Below, piece after piece: positions 26,082 through 36,491 of a stretch of DNA of 64,000 nt (its first letter is position 1; the number at the start of each line of letters is the position of its first letter). The stretch comes from Alteromonas mediterranea DE (GTDB lineage Bacteria > Pseudomonadota > Gammaproteobacteria > Enterobacterales > Alteromonadaceae), in contig NC_011138.3 of the NCBI RefSeq assembly GCF_000020585.3, positions 2,213,136 through 2,277,135 on the forward strand, read 5' to 3'. A program made the translations under genes and the position numbers. The notes beneath the pieces were generated by a model that saw nothing but the letters and a program-made list of their open reading frames with translations, was not told the origin of the DNA and did no database searches.

Positions 26082-26107
26082 AAAAGGCCGCTTTAAAAGC
26101 GGCCTTT
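26081..26107. terminator. Bidirectional terminator between rmuC and the subtilase gene
   Basis: aaaggccgc/gcggccttt stem with a short AT loop, between two convergent genes. A-runs and T-runs flank it. Confidence 0.8.
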
Positions 26108-26125
26108 CTAGTTTAACGTAAAACG

Positions 26126-29100
26126 TTACGAACGTTTCATGCGTCTACGTAGGTATACCGCTGGCGCTAGAAGCAATGCAATCCAGCCCATAGAACCACC
26201 AGACTTATCGTTAACTATAATAGTCACGCTGTCTGTTGTCGTATCGATACCGTCTGTTGCTGTTACTTGTACCGTAACACGATTTGCTTGCTCGTGACTT
26301 GGTGCAGTACCAGTAAATGACGTTGTTTCAACACCGTCGATAGTAATAGTAACGTCATCACCATCTGCGTCAGTTGCTGAAGCAGTTACAGTAAATGATT
26401 CACCTTCATCAACGCTTGATGGCGCAGAGATTGAAAGTACAGGAGCATCTTGTACGCCTGCAACCGCTACTGATACCGTGCCTTCGCCAATGATGTCACC
26501 TTCTACCACTTCGCCTTCATCTGTAGTAGTACCCTCTACCTGAACTGTGTAGGTAAATGAGTCTTCACCGAAGAAGTCTGCGTTTGGCGTGTAGGTTACC
26601 GTACCATCGTCATTAACCGTCACTGTGCCGTTTGCTGCTTCAGTAGTTACTTCAACAGTTGACGGGTCTAACTCTTCTCTATCAACTTCAATAGGCGTAT
26701 ATGTCCTAAAGTCACCTGATAGTGAATCCATCTCAAACGTATTGAAGATGATATCTTCCTTCTCGTTTGCCAAGATGTTAGCTGTAATAGAGGCATCCTC
26801 GTCAACTGAAAGCGTGTCATCCATTAGCTCACCCGCTGGCTTTACTGAACCGCTATAGCTCACTGTAATTTGATCACCCGGGATGGTAACGATACCAAAT
26901 TCATCACCCTCTACTGGTAGAGAACCTGTAACGCCAGTGCTTAACTGTGCAGCATGAGTATAACCAACGGTACCTGTCGCATCTTCAAAACCTACAACAG
27001 CAGGGGTGTTGTTAGGGCTCATAGGTCCATATGCAAACGAGAATGTTTCAGCACTCGCATCGTACCAAATTTGGAAATTTACGCTTGTACCCTCTTGCCC
27101 CCATAGCATCGCATTTTCCCATTCAACTACGAAATAGCTATCAGTACCGGCACTCAAGTTTTGAGCATATATATTGCCGGTGCCTATATCATTATCGGCA
27201 GTGCCTTTAAGGTTGAGGTCCGTCCAGTAAGGAGCAATAACATTATTAGGCTCTTGAGAACCAGGTAACTCATGGGGTCTGTATTCGGTAACGCTACCCG
27301 ATGCAGTCCCTAAAGAAATAAATCCATTTGAAGAAATTTGCACACTTGTATACGTTTGACCCATATATTCTATGCCCACAAGTGGTTCAACAGTTATCAC
27401 TGTATCATCACATTCTGAACTACAGACTAAAGGCTGTGCAAAAGATAGGTTCCGCATTGGAAAATAACCAAACGGCGCTGCTGTTTCAACGAGTTCAAGC
27501 GTTGCAGTGTTCAATGCCCCTTCCCAGCGAACTTCACGTTTTTCTGCATCGTAAGTTACTGGCTCTTGGTTGCCGTTTTTAACTGCTGAAATACTAGAAA
27601 CGTCGATATCGTACTTTTCATCAACGGTTGAAGTTACGCCGATTAGGCCTGTCACACCTTGGTTAGTGACTGATGCAGATGTTCTAACCACTTCATTCTC
27701 TGATGCAAACTCATTGCTAACCGAGCTGTTGAATAACTCAGGCTCGTCGGTGTTAATAGGATAAATGGCAATAGGGATGAAGTAATCCGTTGTTTCATCG
27801 TTAGTATCCGCCCAGTTAATACCACCAAATAACCATTCTCCAGAATCTACAAGTGATACATCTACCGAAACCATGATCTGTGCAGATGCACCAGCAGGTA
27901 AGGTTGCCAATGAAGGCGTAACCGTTGCAACAATATTCTCATCATCAAACATTGTGGTCGCATCAACGGTCACATCAGCGTCGCTTGTATTAGTAACAGT
28001 GACAGACATGTCGCAAGTAATATAACACTCAGATGAAACGAGACTTAAATCGCTGTACGTTAGCTCAACTGATGTCGCACGTGGCAAGTCTAGGCGGCCC
28101 GCACCCATGTCAAAGTTGTCAGCTTGTGTAGCAGCGTCTTCTTTTAATACGTCACGAATAGATGAAGTAACAAGCGCGCTCTTAATTTGCTGTGCAGTCC
28201 AATCTGGGTGCATCTGCTTAATGAGTGCCGCTGCACCAGCCACGTGTGGTGACGCCATAGACGTACCGCCTTTAAACGAGAAGCTCTCGCCTTCGTGATT
28301 AGGTGCATCTGGAGATTCACCAGAGAAAATTCTAACGCCAGGCGCAGCAATGTTAGGCTTCAAGAACGTAGGGTCGCCATTAGGACCACGTGAGCTAAAG
28401 TCGGCCATGATATCTGCCAAACTATCAGATACAACGCGAACTACTTCAGCACCAATTGTAATGTTAACCGCTTCTTCAGACTCTGAGATCAGTGTTGCTA
28501 ACTCTTGACCCGGGGTTGCAGGGATCATGAATGAAGGAACCGTCTGGTCTGGGCTAAGGCCGCCCATTAAGATTGGGGCTTCTCCGCGACCATCCACATT
28601 GTGAACAACGACCGCAACAGCACCCGCAGCTTCAGCGTTTTCGATCTTTGTTACAAAACCACAAGTACCGCGGCTAACTAGAGCAATCGCTCCTTCAAAC
28701 ACAGAATCATCGGCAAAAGGCTCACATGCTTCAACATTTTCTGCATTAACTGCACCAGCGTAAACAACAGGGGCTGTTAGTGCAGTGTCAAAAACGATGT
28801 TAGGGTTTCCAACAGAGTAAAGCGCTGGAATGGTACCAATTGAAGTGTCTCCTTCAATCGTCAACTCGTTAGCAAATAGGCGGGCTGTGGTTGTTGCCGC
28901 CACAGTAATAACGTCGTCAGAGCAACCAGGACAACCGATTGAGGTTTCGAGTGGGCCATCGTTACCCGCTGCAAATACCGTAACAACACCGGCATCGTGC
29001 ATGGCTTCTAATACATCTTCATAAACAGAGCCGTTAGGGTTGCCGCCAGCGCCGCCGCCCCATGAGTTATTTACAACATCAGCGCCGTCTGTCAGTGCAG

Positions 29101-30091
29101 CTTCAAGCATTGAAAGCAACATAGACGATGCGCCGCTTGAAGACGCGGGGTTTGCAGGCGTTGCATACAGGCCTTTATAAGCCATCAAGTAAGCCGCTGG
29201 CGCAACTCCTGAAATTTCTGCCTCTGCGCCATCGCGTTCTGCCATAACGCCGTAGTTACCTACTGCAGTACCGGCTACGTGGGTGCCGTGACCGTTAAAA
29301 CCTAGCGGGCTTTCATATTCTTCTTCTACAACACTAAAGCCTTCAACGATTTCAGCAGCACGAGCAACGATTAGTTTATTGTTACAAAAGTCAGGAACTT
29401 CTGAACAGTAATCATCAGTTGGAAGGGTGTCTGCGGCAGGAGCCGTAAAGTTCTCACCGCTAAACAAAGGGTTCTCTGGGCGAATACCACTATCGATAAT
29501 GGCTACTTTAACACCAGCACCGGCGCTTTCTTTACCGCCAAACTGTTCCCACGTCTCAACGGCACCAATTAGATCCAAACTTGCGTCCATTTGGGCATGA
29601 TGAATTACATCAGGATATACCGCTTTTACCGTTGACAGGCTTGAAAGTTTATCAAGCGCACTTTTCGATACGATACCCGCAAAACCGTTGAACGCCGCTG
29701 TATAAGACAAATCAGCTTTAAAGGATTTGTCGAATGCTTTAATTGTTTGGATAACAGATTGCTGTTGCGTTTCCAGGAACGATTTATATTCTTTCGCTGC
29801 GTTAGACTCAAAGTTAACTTTCTGCCCCTTGTGCGCAGACATACTGTTTACGCTTGGGTTTACTGCGCTGAATTGCGCCATTGGTACGTCATGTAACTGA
29901 ACGATAACACGTACACTGTCACTGCTAGCTTGAATTGCATTGGCTAGAATATTTTTCTTATCGAAAGAGGCTTCGATTGCATTGCGTTGCTCAACGCTAT
30001 GGCCGGAAATTTGGTTGGAAATTGCTAACGCGCCAAAAGCAGAACCTGCTAATGCCGTAGCAACTACGGTACTGATTAATGTTTTTTTCAT
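26126..30091 (-). CDS. Secreted subtilisin-like (S8) protease with PA domain and GlyGly-CTERM tail
   Basis: This 1321-residue protein has a signal peptide (to about A23), an inhibitor-I9-type propeptide (about 60-165), and an S8 catalytic domain with D200 (VAIIDSGI), H268 (NGHGTHVAG) and S611 ([12 protein letters not shown]). A PA insert lies at about 430-540. It is followed by fibronectin-like and beta-sandwich domains, an 'Ig/VCBS-like' repeat ('[27 protein letters not shown]') and a second beta domain. The end, GGS, a hydrophobic helix and RRRMKRS, is a GlyGly-CTERM sorting signal, processed by rhombosortase in proteins of the type II secretion route. It is likely an extracellular protease for protein scavenging. 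Confidence 0.93.
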   Translation of the reverse strand: MKKTLISTVVATALAGSAFGALAISNQISGHSVEQRNAIEASFDKKNILANAIQASSDSVRVIVQLHDVPMAQFSAVNPSVNSMSAHKGQKVNFESNAAKEYKSFLETQQQSVIQTIKAFDKSFKADLSYTAAFNGFAGIVSKSALDKLSSLSTVKAVYPDVIHHAQMDASLDLIGAVETWEQFGGKESAGAGVKVAIIDSGIRPENPLFSGENFTAPAADTLPTDDYCSEVPDFCNNKLIVARAAEIVEGFSVVEEEYESPLGFNGHGTHVAGTAVGNYGVMAERDGAEAEISGVAPAAYLMAYKGLYATPANPASSSGASSMLLSMLEAALTDGADVVNNSWGGGAGGNPNGSVYEDVLEAMHDAGVVTVFAAGNDGPLETSIGCPGCSDDVITVAATTTARLFANELTIEGDTSIGTIPALYSVGNPNIVFDTALTAPVVYAGAVNAENVEACEPFADDSVFEGAIALVSRGTCGFVTKIENAEAAGAVAVVVHNVDGRGEAPILMGGLSPDQTVPSFMIPATPGQELATLISESEEAVNITIGAEVVRVVSDSLADIMADFSSRGPNGDPTFLKPNIAAPGVRIFSGESPDAPNHEGESFSFKGGTSMASPHVAGAAALIKQMHPDWTAQQIKSALVTSSIRDVLKEDAATQADNFDMGAGRLDLPRATSVELTYSDLSLVSSECYITCDMSVTVTNTSDADVTVDATTMFDDENIVATVTPSLATLPAGASAQIMVSVDVSLVDSGEWLFGGINWADTNDETTDYFIPIAIYPINTDEPELFNSSVSNEFASENEVVRTSASVTNQGVTGLIGVTSTVDEKYDIDVSSISAVKNGNQEPVTYDAEKREVRWEGALNTATLELVETAAPFGYFPMRNLSFAQPLVCSSECDDTVITVEPLVGIEYMGQTYTSVQISSNGFISLGTASGSVTEYRPHELPGSQEPNNVIAPYWTDLNLKGTADNDIGTGNIYAQNLSAGTDSYFVVEWENAMLWGQEGTSVNFQIWYDASAETFSFAYGPMSPNNTPAVVGFEDATGTVGYTHAAQLSTGVTGSLPVEGDEFGIVTIPGDQITVSYSGSVKPAGELMDDTLSVDEDASITANILANEKEDIIFNTFEMDSLSGDFRTYTPIEVDREELDPSTVEVTTEAANGTVTVNDDGTVTYTPNADFFGEDSFTYTVQVEGTTTDEGEVVEGDIIGEGTVSVAVAGVQDAPVLSISAPSSVDEGESFTVTASATDADGDDVTITIDGVETTSFTGTAPSHEQANRVTVQVTATDGIDTTTDSVTIIVNDKSGGSMGWIALLLAPAVYLRRRMKRS

Positions 30092-30307
30092 AATTATTCT
30101 CGTGTGAATAGTTCCCTGGAGTCCGGCGGCTTTTTAGGTCGATTTTAAAGGTCATTCGCCTTTATTTATGTGCCGTTTGTCGCCGTGACTATCTATTACT
30201 AGCACACTTTTATTTGTTTTGTAACGTGTGTTTCAGTAATACACACTTTACACACTTTACACATTTTGTTACATTTGAAGAGGGAATATAATTTTGAAAT
30301 TTAACTA

Positions 30308-30323
30308 AGGCCTGTTGATCTTT
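30308..30323 (+). repeat. Left inverted repeat of the IS5-family element
   Basis: Sixteen bases identical to the reverse complement of the right end; the match also extends outward through the flanking CTA. Confidence 0.85.
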
Positions 30324-30339
30324 GCTGTACACATTTCGC

Positions 30340-31101
30340 TCAGCAATACATCGGCAGCCACATCATTGAAAATGCCAGTGATACCATACTGGCATAGTTT
30401 CTCGCTAACTTTTCATATCTAGTTGATACTGAACGATAATGCTTTATTCGAGCAAAGGCATTTTCAACTAAGTGTCGATATTTATAAAGACACCAGTCGA
30501 CACTCTCTTTGTCTATATCTTGGCCATAATTACGTTTTGGTATGACTGAAATACCGCCTCTGGCTTCAATATATTCCCTTAATGCATCACTATCGTAGCC
30601 TTTGTCGCCTACGAAAATATTTACTTCCTGTAAGTGGTCAACCAAACTTTGAGCACGAGCAATGTCATTTCTCTGGCCTTCTGATAGCTCAAAATAAATG
30701 GGAAGCCCCCCACTATCCACGGCTAAATGGATTTTTGTCGAATTGCCACCACGGCTCTTTCCTATGCACTCATTGTCTGAAGTCGCAGCACCTGTACTAT
30801 GCTGATGAGCTTTGACAATCGAACCATCAGCAAAGACCCAGTCATAATCAGCCAGTTTTGCTAACTCATTGAATAAATTATTTAATAAACCTTTCTTCGA
30901 CCATAAATTGAAGCGTCGATAGATGGTACTCCAGCCTCCAAACTCTGTGGGTAAATCTCGCCACGGGATACCGGTTCTCAACCGGTAAAGTATCCCTTCA
31001 AAGGTCATTCTGTGTTCTGGTTTGTTATAAATGCGGCCTGTGCTCTTCATTACTTGAAGTAGCTTTTGCCACCGCTGATCAGTTAGCATTAGTCTCGGCA
31101 T
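30340..31101 (-). CDS. IS5-family transposase
   Basis: This 253-residue DDE transposase is read in one frame. It has an N-terminal DUF4096-like part (LTDQRWQKL..GILYRLRTGIPWRDLPTEFGGWSTIYRRFNLW), then D92 (FADGSIVKAHQ), D166 (VGDKGYDSDAL) and E213 (LVENAFARIKHYR). All catalytic residues are present and both inverted repeats match, so the element is probably still mobile. Confidence 0.93.
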   Translation of the reverse strand: MPRLMLTDQRWQKLLQVMKSTGRIYNKPEHRMTFEGILYRLRTGIPWRDLPTEFGGWSTIYRRFNLWSKKGLLNNLFNELAKLADYDWVFADGSIVKAHQHSTGAATSDNECIGKSRGGNSTKIHLAVDSGGLPIYFELSEGQRNDIARAQSLVDHLQEVNIFVGDKGYDSDALREYIEARGGISVIPKRNYGQDIDKESVDWCLYKYRHLVENAFARIKHYRSVSTRYEKLARNYASMVSLAFSMMWLPMYC

Positions 31102-31175
31102 GGTAGTGAGTTGTTCTTTTACTTTTGGCGAAGCAAATTATAACTCTTTACCATGCCGGTCAAAAACTAATCACG

Positions 31176-31191
31176 AAAGATCAACAGGCCT
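31176..31191 (-). repeat. Right inverted repeat of the IS5-family element
   Basis: Exact reverse complement of the left end, followed by TAG from the target. Confidence 0.85.
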
Positions 31192-31193
31192 TA

Positions 31194-31507
31194 GATTAGT
31201 AAGTGAAAAACGCGGTTCTTTTTGCATTAAATTGTAATTTAATTACATGTTTTCTCTGTCTAATAGAAGAGATAGAACGAAGACGCTCCCTTCAAATGAA
31301 ACATTTATCCTAACTATTTATCAATAATTTTACATAGCATTTACTTTATTAGGATAGTTATCCCCACAAGAGCACATCATTGAGTATGGCTATCTCATGC
31401 ATTTGATAAATCGTTGGCGAATAAAAAGGACGCTCCTGCTTCCTCTCTACTAGCATAGTCATTCACTATAAAGTCGCTATTAGCCCTCAGTTTTAAGGGG
31501 AACAAAC
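31194..31507. other. Intergenic region upstream of the bkd operon
   Basis: AT-rich promoter region with no gene seen. It ends with a strong ribosome site (aagggga) before the GTG at 31508. No regulator gene of the BkdR type is adjacent. Confidence 0.4.
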
Positions 31508-32695
31508 GTGAAAGACAGAAACCATTTGGCCGAAGTAAAAACAACAAATAAGGTCGAGATTATTTCTAAAGGGGTGGTTGATATCCCTATGTTGCAGGTT
31601 CTTTCTGAACAGGGAGAACTTATTAAAAACGCCCAAGAGCCTAACATCGACAAGGAAGAGGCATTAAAAATTTTTAATACCATGCATTACATCCGAGTAT
31701 TAGATGAACGCATGGTAGGTGCACAGCGCCAAGGTCGTATTAGTTTCTATCTCGCCAGTACGGGTGAAGAGGCGGCTTCGGTAGCGAGTGCGGCTGCGCT
31801 TTCAAATGATGACATGATCATGTCTCAATACCGCGAACAGGGTGCGCTTGCCTATCGCGGTTACACTACAGATCAGTTCATGAATCAAATGTTCAGCAAT
31901 AAAGACGACCCAAATAAGGGACGTCAAATGCCTATCCATTACGGAGACAAAACCCTTAATTTCATGACAATTTCTTCGCCCCTAGGGACGCAGATTCCCC
32001 AAGCATCCGGTTATGCTTACGGGCAAAAAATGTCGGGTAAAGATGTTGTCACTATATGTTACTTCGGTGAAGGTGCTGCATCAGAGGGAGATTTTCACGC
32101 GGGGTTAAATATGGCTGCGGTACTTAATTGCCCGGTTATATTCTTCTGCCGAAATAACGGCTACGCCATTTCAACACCAGCAGAAGAGCAGTTTGCTGGC
32201 GACGGTATTGCGTCAAGAGGGCTAGGCTATGGAGTAAAAACCATTCGCGTAGATGGAAACGATGCTCTTGCGATCTATGCGGCAACCAAAGAAGCCCGTC
32301 GCATCGCTATAGAAGAAAAATGCCCTGTACTTATCGAAGCAATGACATATCGCTTAGCTGCACACTCTACGTCGGATGACCCGACAGGGTATCGCTCTCG
32401 TGAAGAAGAAGACAAATGGCGAGCCAAAGACCCTATTGCTCGAATGGCGAAATGGTTAGAGAGCAAAGGGTGGTACAACGAAGCCGACAATCAAAAACGC
32501 GTAGAGAAAGCGCGTCAAGATGTATTGGCTGCAATGAAAAACTGCGAGAAAACCGATATATGTGCCGTTGAGGACATTGTTGAAGACGTGTATGACACAC
32601 CACCTTGGCACCTAAAAGAACAAATAAACGAGCTTAAGTCACATATCAAAAAGTACCCGAAGATGTACCCTAAAACCGCAGGGAGAGTGAAGTAA
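31508..32695 (+). CDS. bkdA1: Branched-chain 2-oxoacid dehydrogenase E1 alpha subunit
   Basis: This 395-residue subunit contains the thiamine-diphosphate motif ([31 protein letters not shown]) and the phosphorylation-loop-like '[25 protein letters not shown]', characteristic of branched-chain rather than pyruvate dehydrogenase. It decarboxylates the 2-oxo acids from Val, Leu and Ile. The start is GTG with aagggga seven bases before it. The stop overlaps the next start (TAATG), so E1 alpha and beta are translationally coupled. Confidence 0.93.
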   Translation: MKDRNHLAEVKTTNKVEIISKGVVDIPMLQVLSEQGELIKNAQEPNIDKEEALKIFNTMHYIRVLDERMVGAQRQGRISFYLASTGEEAASVASAAALSNDDMIMSQYREQGALAYRGYTTDQFMNQMFSNKDDPNKGRQMPIHYGDKTLNFMTISSPLGTQIPQASGYAYGQKMSGKDVVTICYFGEGAASEGDFHAGLNMAAVLNCPVIFFCRNNGYAISTPAEEQFAGDGIASRGLGYGVKTIRVDGNDALAIYAATKEARRIAIEEKCPVLIEAMTYRLAAHSTSDDPTGYRSREEEDKWRAKDPIARMAKWLESKGWYNEADNQKRVEKARQDVLAAMKNCEKTDICAVEDIVEDVYDTPPWHLKEQINELKSHIKKYPKMYPKTAGRVK

Positions 32696-33672
32696 TGGCG
32701 AAGATGAACTTACTACAAGCTATCAATAACGCGCTCATCACAGCCATGACCGACGATGAAAAAGTCATGGTTTTCGGTGAAGATGTAGGCCATTTCGGCG
32801 GTGTTTTTCGTGCAACGAGTCATCTACAAGAGAAGTTTGGTAAAGCCCGCTGTTTCAATACGCCGCTAACCGAACAGGGCATCATCGGATTTGCCAATGG
32901 TTTGGCATCCCAAGGCTCGGTGCCTGTGGCCGAAATTCAGTTTGGTGATTATATCTTTCCCGCTTTCGATCAAATAGTAAACGAAACCGCAAAATGGCGA
33001 TATCGCTCTGGTGGACAGTTCGATGTGGGCACGTTAACTATTCGTACTCCTTATGGTGGTGGGATTGCTGGCGGTCATTACCACAGTCAATCGCCGGAAG
33101 CCTTTTTTGCCCATTGCCCGGGTTTGAAAATTGTAATCCCACGTAACCCTTACCAGGCCAAGGGGCTGTTACTGGCGTCAATCCGTGATAAAAACCCGGT
33201 GTTGTTTATGGAGCCTAAGCGTTTGTACCGCGCTTCGGTGTCTGATGTACCAGAAGAAGATTATGAGTTGCCGTTAGGTAAAGCCGACATAGTACAAGAA
33301 GGTAGCGATATTACGTTACTAGGGTGGGGTGCTCAAATCGAAATACTGCAAAAAGCTGCTGAGATGGCGTTAGAAGATGGCGTGTCATGCGAAATAATCG
33401 ACTTGCGCAGTATTTTACCGTGGGATGCTGAAACCGTTATGCAGTCGGTAATGAAAACAGGACGATTACTGGTTAACCATGAAGCACCGCTTACAGGGGG
33501 CTTTGCTAGCGAAATAGCTGCAACCATACAAGAACGCTGTTTCTTGTACCTTGAAGCACCTATAGCTAGGGTCTGTGGTCTTGATACGCCATATCCATTG
33601 GCACATGAAAAAGAATATATGCCAGATGAAACTAAAACCTACGAAGCAATTAAGCGTACGCTTCATTATTAA
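32695..33672 (+). CDS. bkdA2: Branched-chain 2-oxoacid dehydrogenase E1 beta subunit
   Basis: This 325-residue subunit has '[26 protein letters not shown]', '[19 protein letters not shown]', '[54 protein letters not shown]' and the transketolase C-terminal domain. These mark the E1 beta chain that completes the thiamine-diphosphate active site with E1 alpha. It is 17 bases before the E2 gene, in one operon. Confidence 0.94.
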   Translation: MAKMNLLQAINNALITAMTDDEKVMVFGEDVGHFGGVFRATSHLQEKFGKARCFNTPLTEQGIIGFANGLASQGSVPVAEIQFGDYIFPAFDQIVNETAKWRYRSGGQFDVGTLTIRTPYGGGIAGGHYHSQSPEAFFAHCPGLKIVIPRNPYQAKGLLLASIRDKNPVLFMEPKRLYRASVSDVPEEDYELPLGKADIVQEGSDITLLGWGAQIEILQKAAEMALEDGVSCEIIDLRSILPWDAETVMQSVMKTGRLLVNHEAPLTGGFASEIAATIQERCFLYLEAPIARVCGLDTPYPLAHEKEYMPDETKTYEAIKRTLHY

Positions 33673-33689
33673 AACCGGGAGACGATGAT

Positions 33690-35351
33690 ATGACAATTGA
33701 ATTTATCTTACCGGATATTGGTGAAGGTATTGTTGAATGTGAACTGCTTGAGTGGTTAGTGTCAGAGGGAGAGCACATAGAGGAAGACCAGCCTGTTGCT
33801 GAAGTTATGACAGACAAAGCTACGGTTCAAATTCCTGCTATGCATGCAGGTGTAGTGAACAAACTTCATTACGCCGTTGGCGATATAGCGAAAGTTCACG
33901 CGCCGCTTTTTTCCATGACGCCGGATGCAACGGATATAGCGCATAATGAACAGGCATCAGCCGATACTGCTGTAGAAACCACCGATGTGGTTGTAGACCT
34001 GCCAACTTCGACTTCAAACGCGAATGCAAATAAACAGGTTGAAGATTTTATCTTACCAGACATTGGTGAGGGAATTGTTGAATGTGAAATCGTTAAGTGG
34101 AACGTATCTGAAGGCGATGTCATAGAAGAAGACCAGGCTGTCGTTGAAGTAATGACAGATAAAGCGGTGGTTGAAATACCGGCAAAGAACGCGGGAACGG
34201 TACATCGACTGTATTACGCACAAGGTGATATAGCTAAGGTCCATAGCGCGCTGTTTTCATTAGAAGTAGAGGGAGGCACTGACCAGTCAGAAAGTCATTC
34301 GACTTATCAAGGCACGAGCGCTGAAAAAGCACGGTCTTCAGAAGCAACAACTAAGCAACAGACGTCAACTACGGTTGAGCTGTCAAAATTTAAAGAAGGT
34401 GAGTTTGAGGCTCCGGTTGCGATACCTGGGAAAGTGTTGGCAAGTCCGGCTGTAAGACGGGTTGCTCGAGAAAATAACATCGATTTGAATACCGTTAAGG
34501 GTTCCGGGAAGAAAGGCCGTATTCTAAAAACTGATGTTATAAACCTTGATAGCAACAGTAATGAGACGTCGAAAGAGCAAGCAGCACATAGCACAGCAAC
34601 GCCTAACGCGTCAGCTAAGCGGGACATCAACACAATAACGCCTGGTGACGTAAGAACTGAAAAAGTGCGCGGTATTCAAGCGGCCATGGCGAAACAGATG
34701 TCGGCGTCTGTGTATACCATTCCGCACTTTACGGTAAGCGATGAGCTTGTCATGGACAGCTTAATGGCACTACGTAAACTGCTTAAACCCGAGTTTGAAG
34801 CAAAAAATATCAAACTTAGCTTTATGCCATTTTTTGTTAAAGCGATGTCGCTTGCGCTGAATGAATTCCCAGCTATCAACAGTCAGCTAAACGAAGATGC
34901 TACCGAGATCAGTTATTTTAGCGATCACAATATTGGTTTTGCAGTAGATTCTAAAATTGGCCTACTGGTTCCCAACATCAAACGGGTTCAAGATTTGTCG
35001 CTGCTAGATATTGCAGAACAAATGCAAGACATTATTGAGCAGGCAAGAGCAGGGCGCGTTGCGGGCGAACACTTAAAAGGTGGCACAATTAGTATCTCAA
35101 ATATCGGTGCTATTGGTGGCATTACCGCTACGCCGGTTATCAATAAACCAGAAGCTGCAATTGTAGCGTTAGGGAAAACGCAAAAGTTACCGCGTTTTGA
35201 TGAAGAAGGAAACGTGAGCGCACAACACATTATGGCTGTGAACTGGTCTGGCGATCACCGCATTATTGATGGTGCGACTATGGTTCGCTTCAATAATTTG
35301 TGGATGAGCTACTTAACGCAACCTGAAAAAATGCTGATGCATCTAAGGTAA
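33690..35351 (+). CDS. bkdB: Branched-chain 2-oxoacid dehydrogenase E2 (lipoyl acyltransferase)
   Basis: This 553-residue protein has two lipoyl domains, with the lipoylated lysines at K43 and K158 (both in VMTDKA), each followed by a flexible linker. A peripheral-subunit-binding domain follows (about 245-280, LASPAVRRVARENNIDL..GSGKKGRILKTDV), then the catalytic core ending in 'VNWSGDHRIIDGATMVRF', where His and Asp are catalytic. Many branched-chain E2 proteins have one lipoyl domain, so two is worth noting. No E3 (lpd) gene follows; E3 must be supplied from elsewhere. Confidence 0.94.
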   Translation: MTIEFILPDIGEGIVECELLEWLVSEGEHIEEDQPVAEVMTDKATVQIPAMHAGVVNKLHYAVGDIAKVHAPLFSMTPDATDIAHNEQASADTAVETTDVVVDLPTSTSNANANKQVEDFILPDIGEGIVECEIVKWNVSEGDVIEEDQAVVEVMTDKAVVEIPAKNAGTVHRLYYAQGDIAKVHSALFSLEVEGGTDQSESHSTYQGTSAEKARSSEATTKQQTSTTVELSKFKEGEFEAPVAIPGKVLASPAVRRVARENNIDLNTVKGSGKKGRILKTDVINLDSNSNETSKEQAAHSTATPNASAKRDINTITPGDVRTEKVRGIQAAMAKQMSASVYTIPHFTVSDELVMDSLMALRKLLKPEFEAKNIKLSFMPFFVKAMSLALNEFPAINSQLNEDATEISYFSDHNIGFAVDSKIGLLVPNIKRVQDLSLLDIAEQMQDIIEQARAGRVAGEHLKGGTISISNIGAIGGITATPVINKPEAAIVALGKTQKLPRFDEEGNVSAQHIMAVNWSGDHRIIDGATMVRFNNLWMSYLTQPEKMLMHLR

Positions 35352-35412
35352 ACCGCGTAAAAATCGCAACCGCTATGGCCTTGGTCAAGTACCAAGCAAA
35401 TTGCATTAACAA

Positions 35413-35449
35413 CAAAAGGGTTGATACATAGGCGTATTAACCCTTTTTT
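35413..35449 (+). terminator. Terminator of the bkd operon
   Basis: aaaagggtt.atac/gtat.aaccctttt stem with a short loop and a trailing T-run, 62 bases after the E2 stop. Confidence 0.8.
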
Positions 35450-35519
35450 GTTTTGTGTACCTCGTGCGGCTATGGCGTTATCATAGGCTATATATGAAAA
35501 ACAATGTTTCAGAGGTTTT

Positions 35520-36398
35520 GTGCTTAGTTATCAACACGCATTTCACGCTGGTAATCATGCCGATGTTATAAAGCACCTATGTTGGATAGGCGTTATCAAT
35601 TCACTAAAGAAGAAAGATAAGCCCTTTACTCTTTTCGATACCCATGCAGGTGCTGGTACGTACGACTTAAACGATGCAATGTCATCGAAAAACAAAGAAT
35701 ACGAAACAGGCATTTCGCGAATTATAAACACGGGCGCTGAACATGATTCGCTACCAGAGCTTTTGAAAAATTATCTGACGTTATGTGAACCCTTCTTAGC
35801 AAAGCATCAATACCCCGGGTCACCTGCAATAAGTGCGACAGCGAAACGCGCTACCGATAACTTACACTTAATGGAGCTTCACCCCGCCGAGTTCGATAAG
35901 TTAGAAGCCAATATGGGTAAATTGCATTTGCGTAAAATGCATGTTCACAAGCGAGATGGCTACGAAGGTTTAAGAGCGCTTACGCCACCTAAACCTAATC
36001 GAGGCGCTATTTTAATAGATCCACCCTACGAGCGCGCATCCGAATATGGCGAGGTAATAAAAGGTGTAGAACAAGTTTTCAAACGTTGGCAACAAGCGCA
36101 AATCGTAGTTTGGTACCCCCTATTGTCTGAAAGGGCTGGCGCTAAACATGGGGCAAGCGAACTTATGTGCGATAAGCTTGCCGCCTTAGGAAAGCCCTGT
36201 TTTAAAGCCGAGATTTGTGTAGAAAAAAATACGCCAGAAGCGGGCATGTATGGTTCTGGGGTTTTTGTTTTGAACCCACCATGGCAGCTTGATAGCCAAC
36301 TTGAATCAGCGTTACAGAACGTTGTACTGCAATTAGGCGCAAAAAGCAGTGACAGTAGTGCATCAACCCATGTGAGCTGGATAAACGAAGATCACTGA
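35520..36398 (+). CDS. rlmJ: 23S rRNA (adenine-2030-N6)-methyltransferase
   Basis: This 292-residue protein starts LSYQHAFHAGNHADVIKH, the signature of RlmJ. It has the S-adenosylmethionine site 'FDTHAGAGTYDL' and the catalytic 'ILIDPPYE' (DPPY motif of N6-adenine methyltransferases). It methylates A2030 in 23S rRNA. The frame begins with GTG at 35520. It is followed 93 bases later by the protein kinase gene. Confidence 0.95.
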   Translation: MLSYQHAFHAGNHADVIKHLCWIGVINSLKKKDKPFTLFDTHAGAGTYDLNDAMSSKNKEYETGISRIINTGAEHDSLPELLKNYLTLCEPFLAKHQYPGSPAISATAKRATDNLHLMELHPAEFDKLEANMGKLHLRKMHVHKRDGYEGLRALTPPKPNRGAILIDPPYERASEYGEVIKGVEQVFKRWQQAQIVVWYPLLSERAGAKHGASELMCDKLAALGKPCFKAEICVEKNTPEAGMYGSGVFVLNPPWQLDSQLESALQNVVLQLGAKSSDSSASTHVSWINEDH

Positions 36399-36491
36399 TG
36401 GTAGTTCGCCCATGCAGCTAGCGCTGAGTATAGCAAAATTAATGCATGGTCACGCTCGCAGGCAGTGAAACGTTAAAGTGAAAATAACACG

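Larger units (their letters stand above)
30308..31191 (-). mobile_element. IS5-family insertion sequence, complete
   Basis: An 884-bp element has matching ends: aggcctgttgatcttt at 30308-30323 and its reverse complement at 31176-31191. It is flanked by TA on both sides (30306-30307 and 31192-31193). Joining the flanks gives CTAG, a target favoured by several IS5-group elements. It carries one intact transposase gene. It lies between the subtilase promoter and the branched-chain dehydrogenase operon and could affect transcription of either. Confidence 0.88.
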
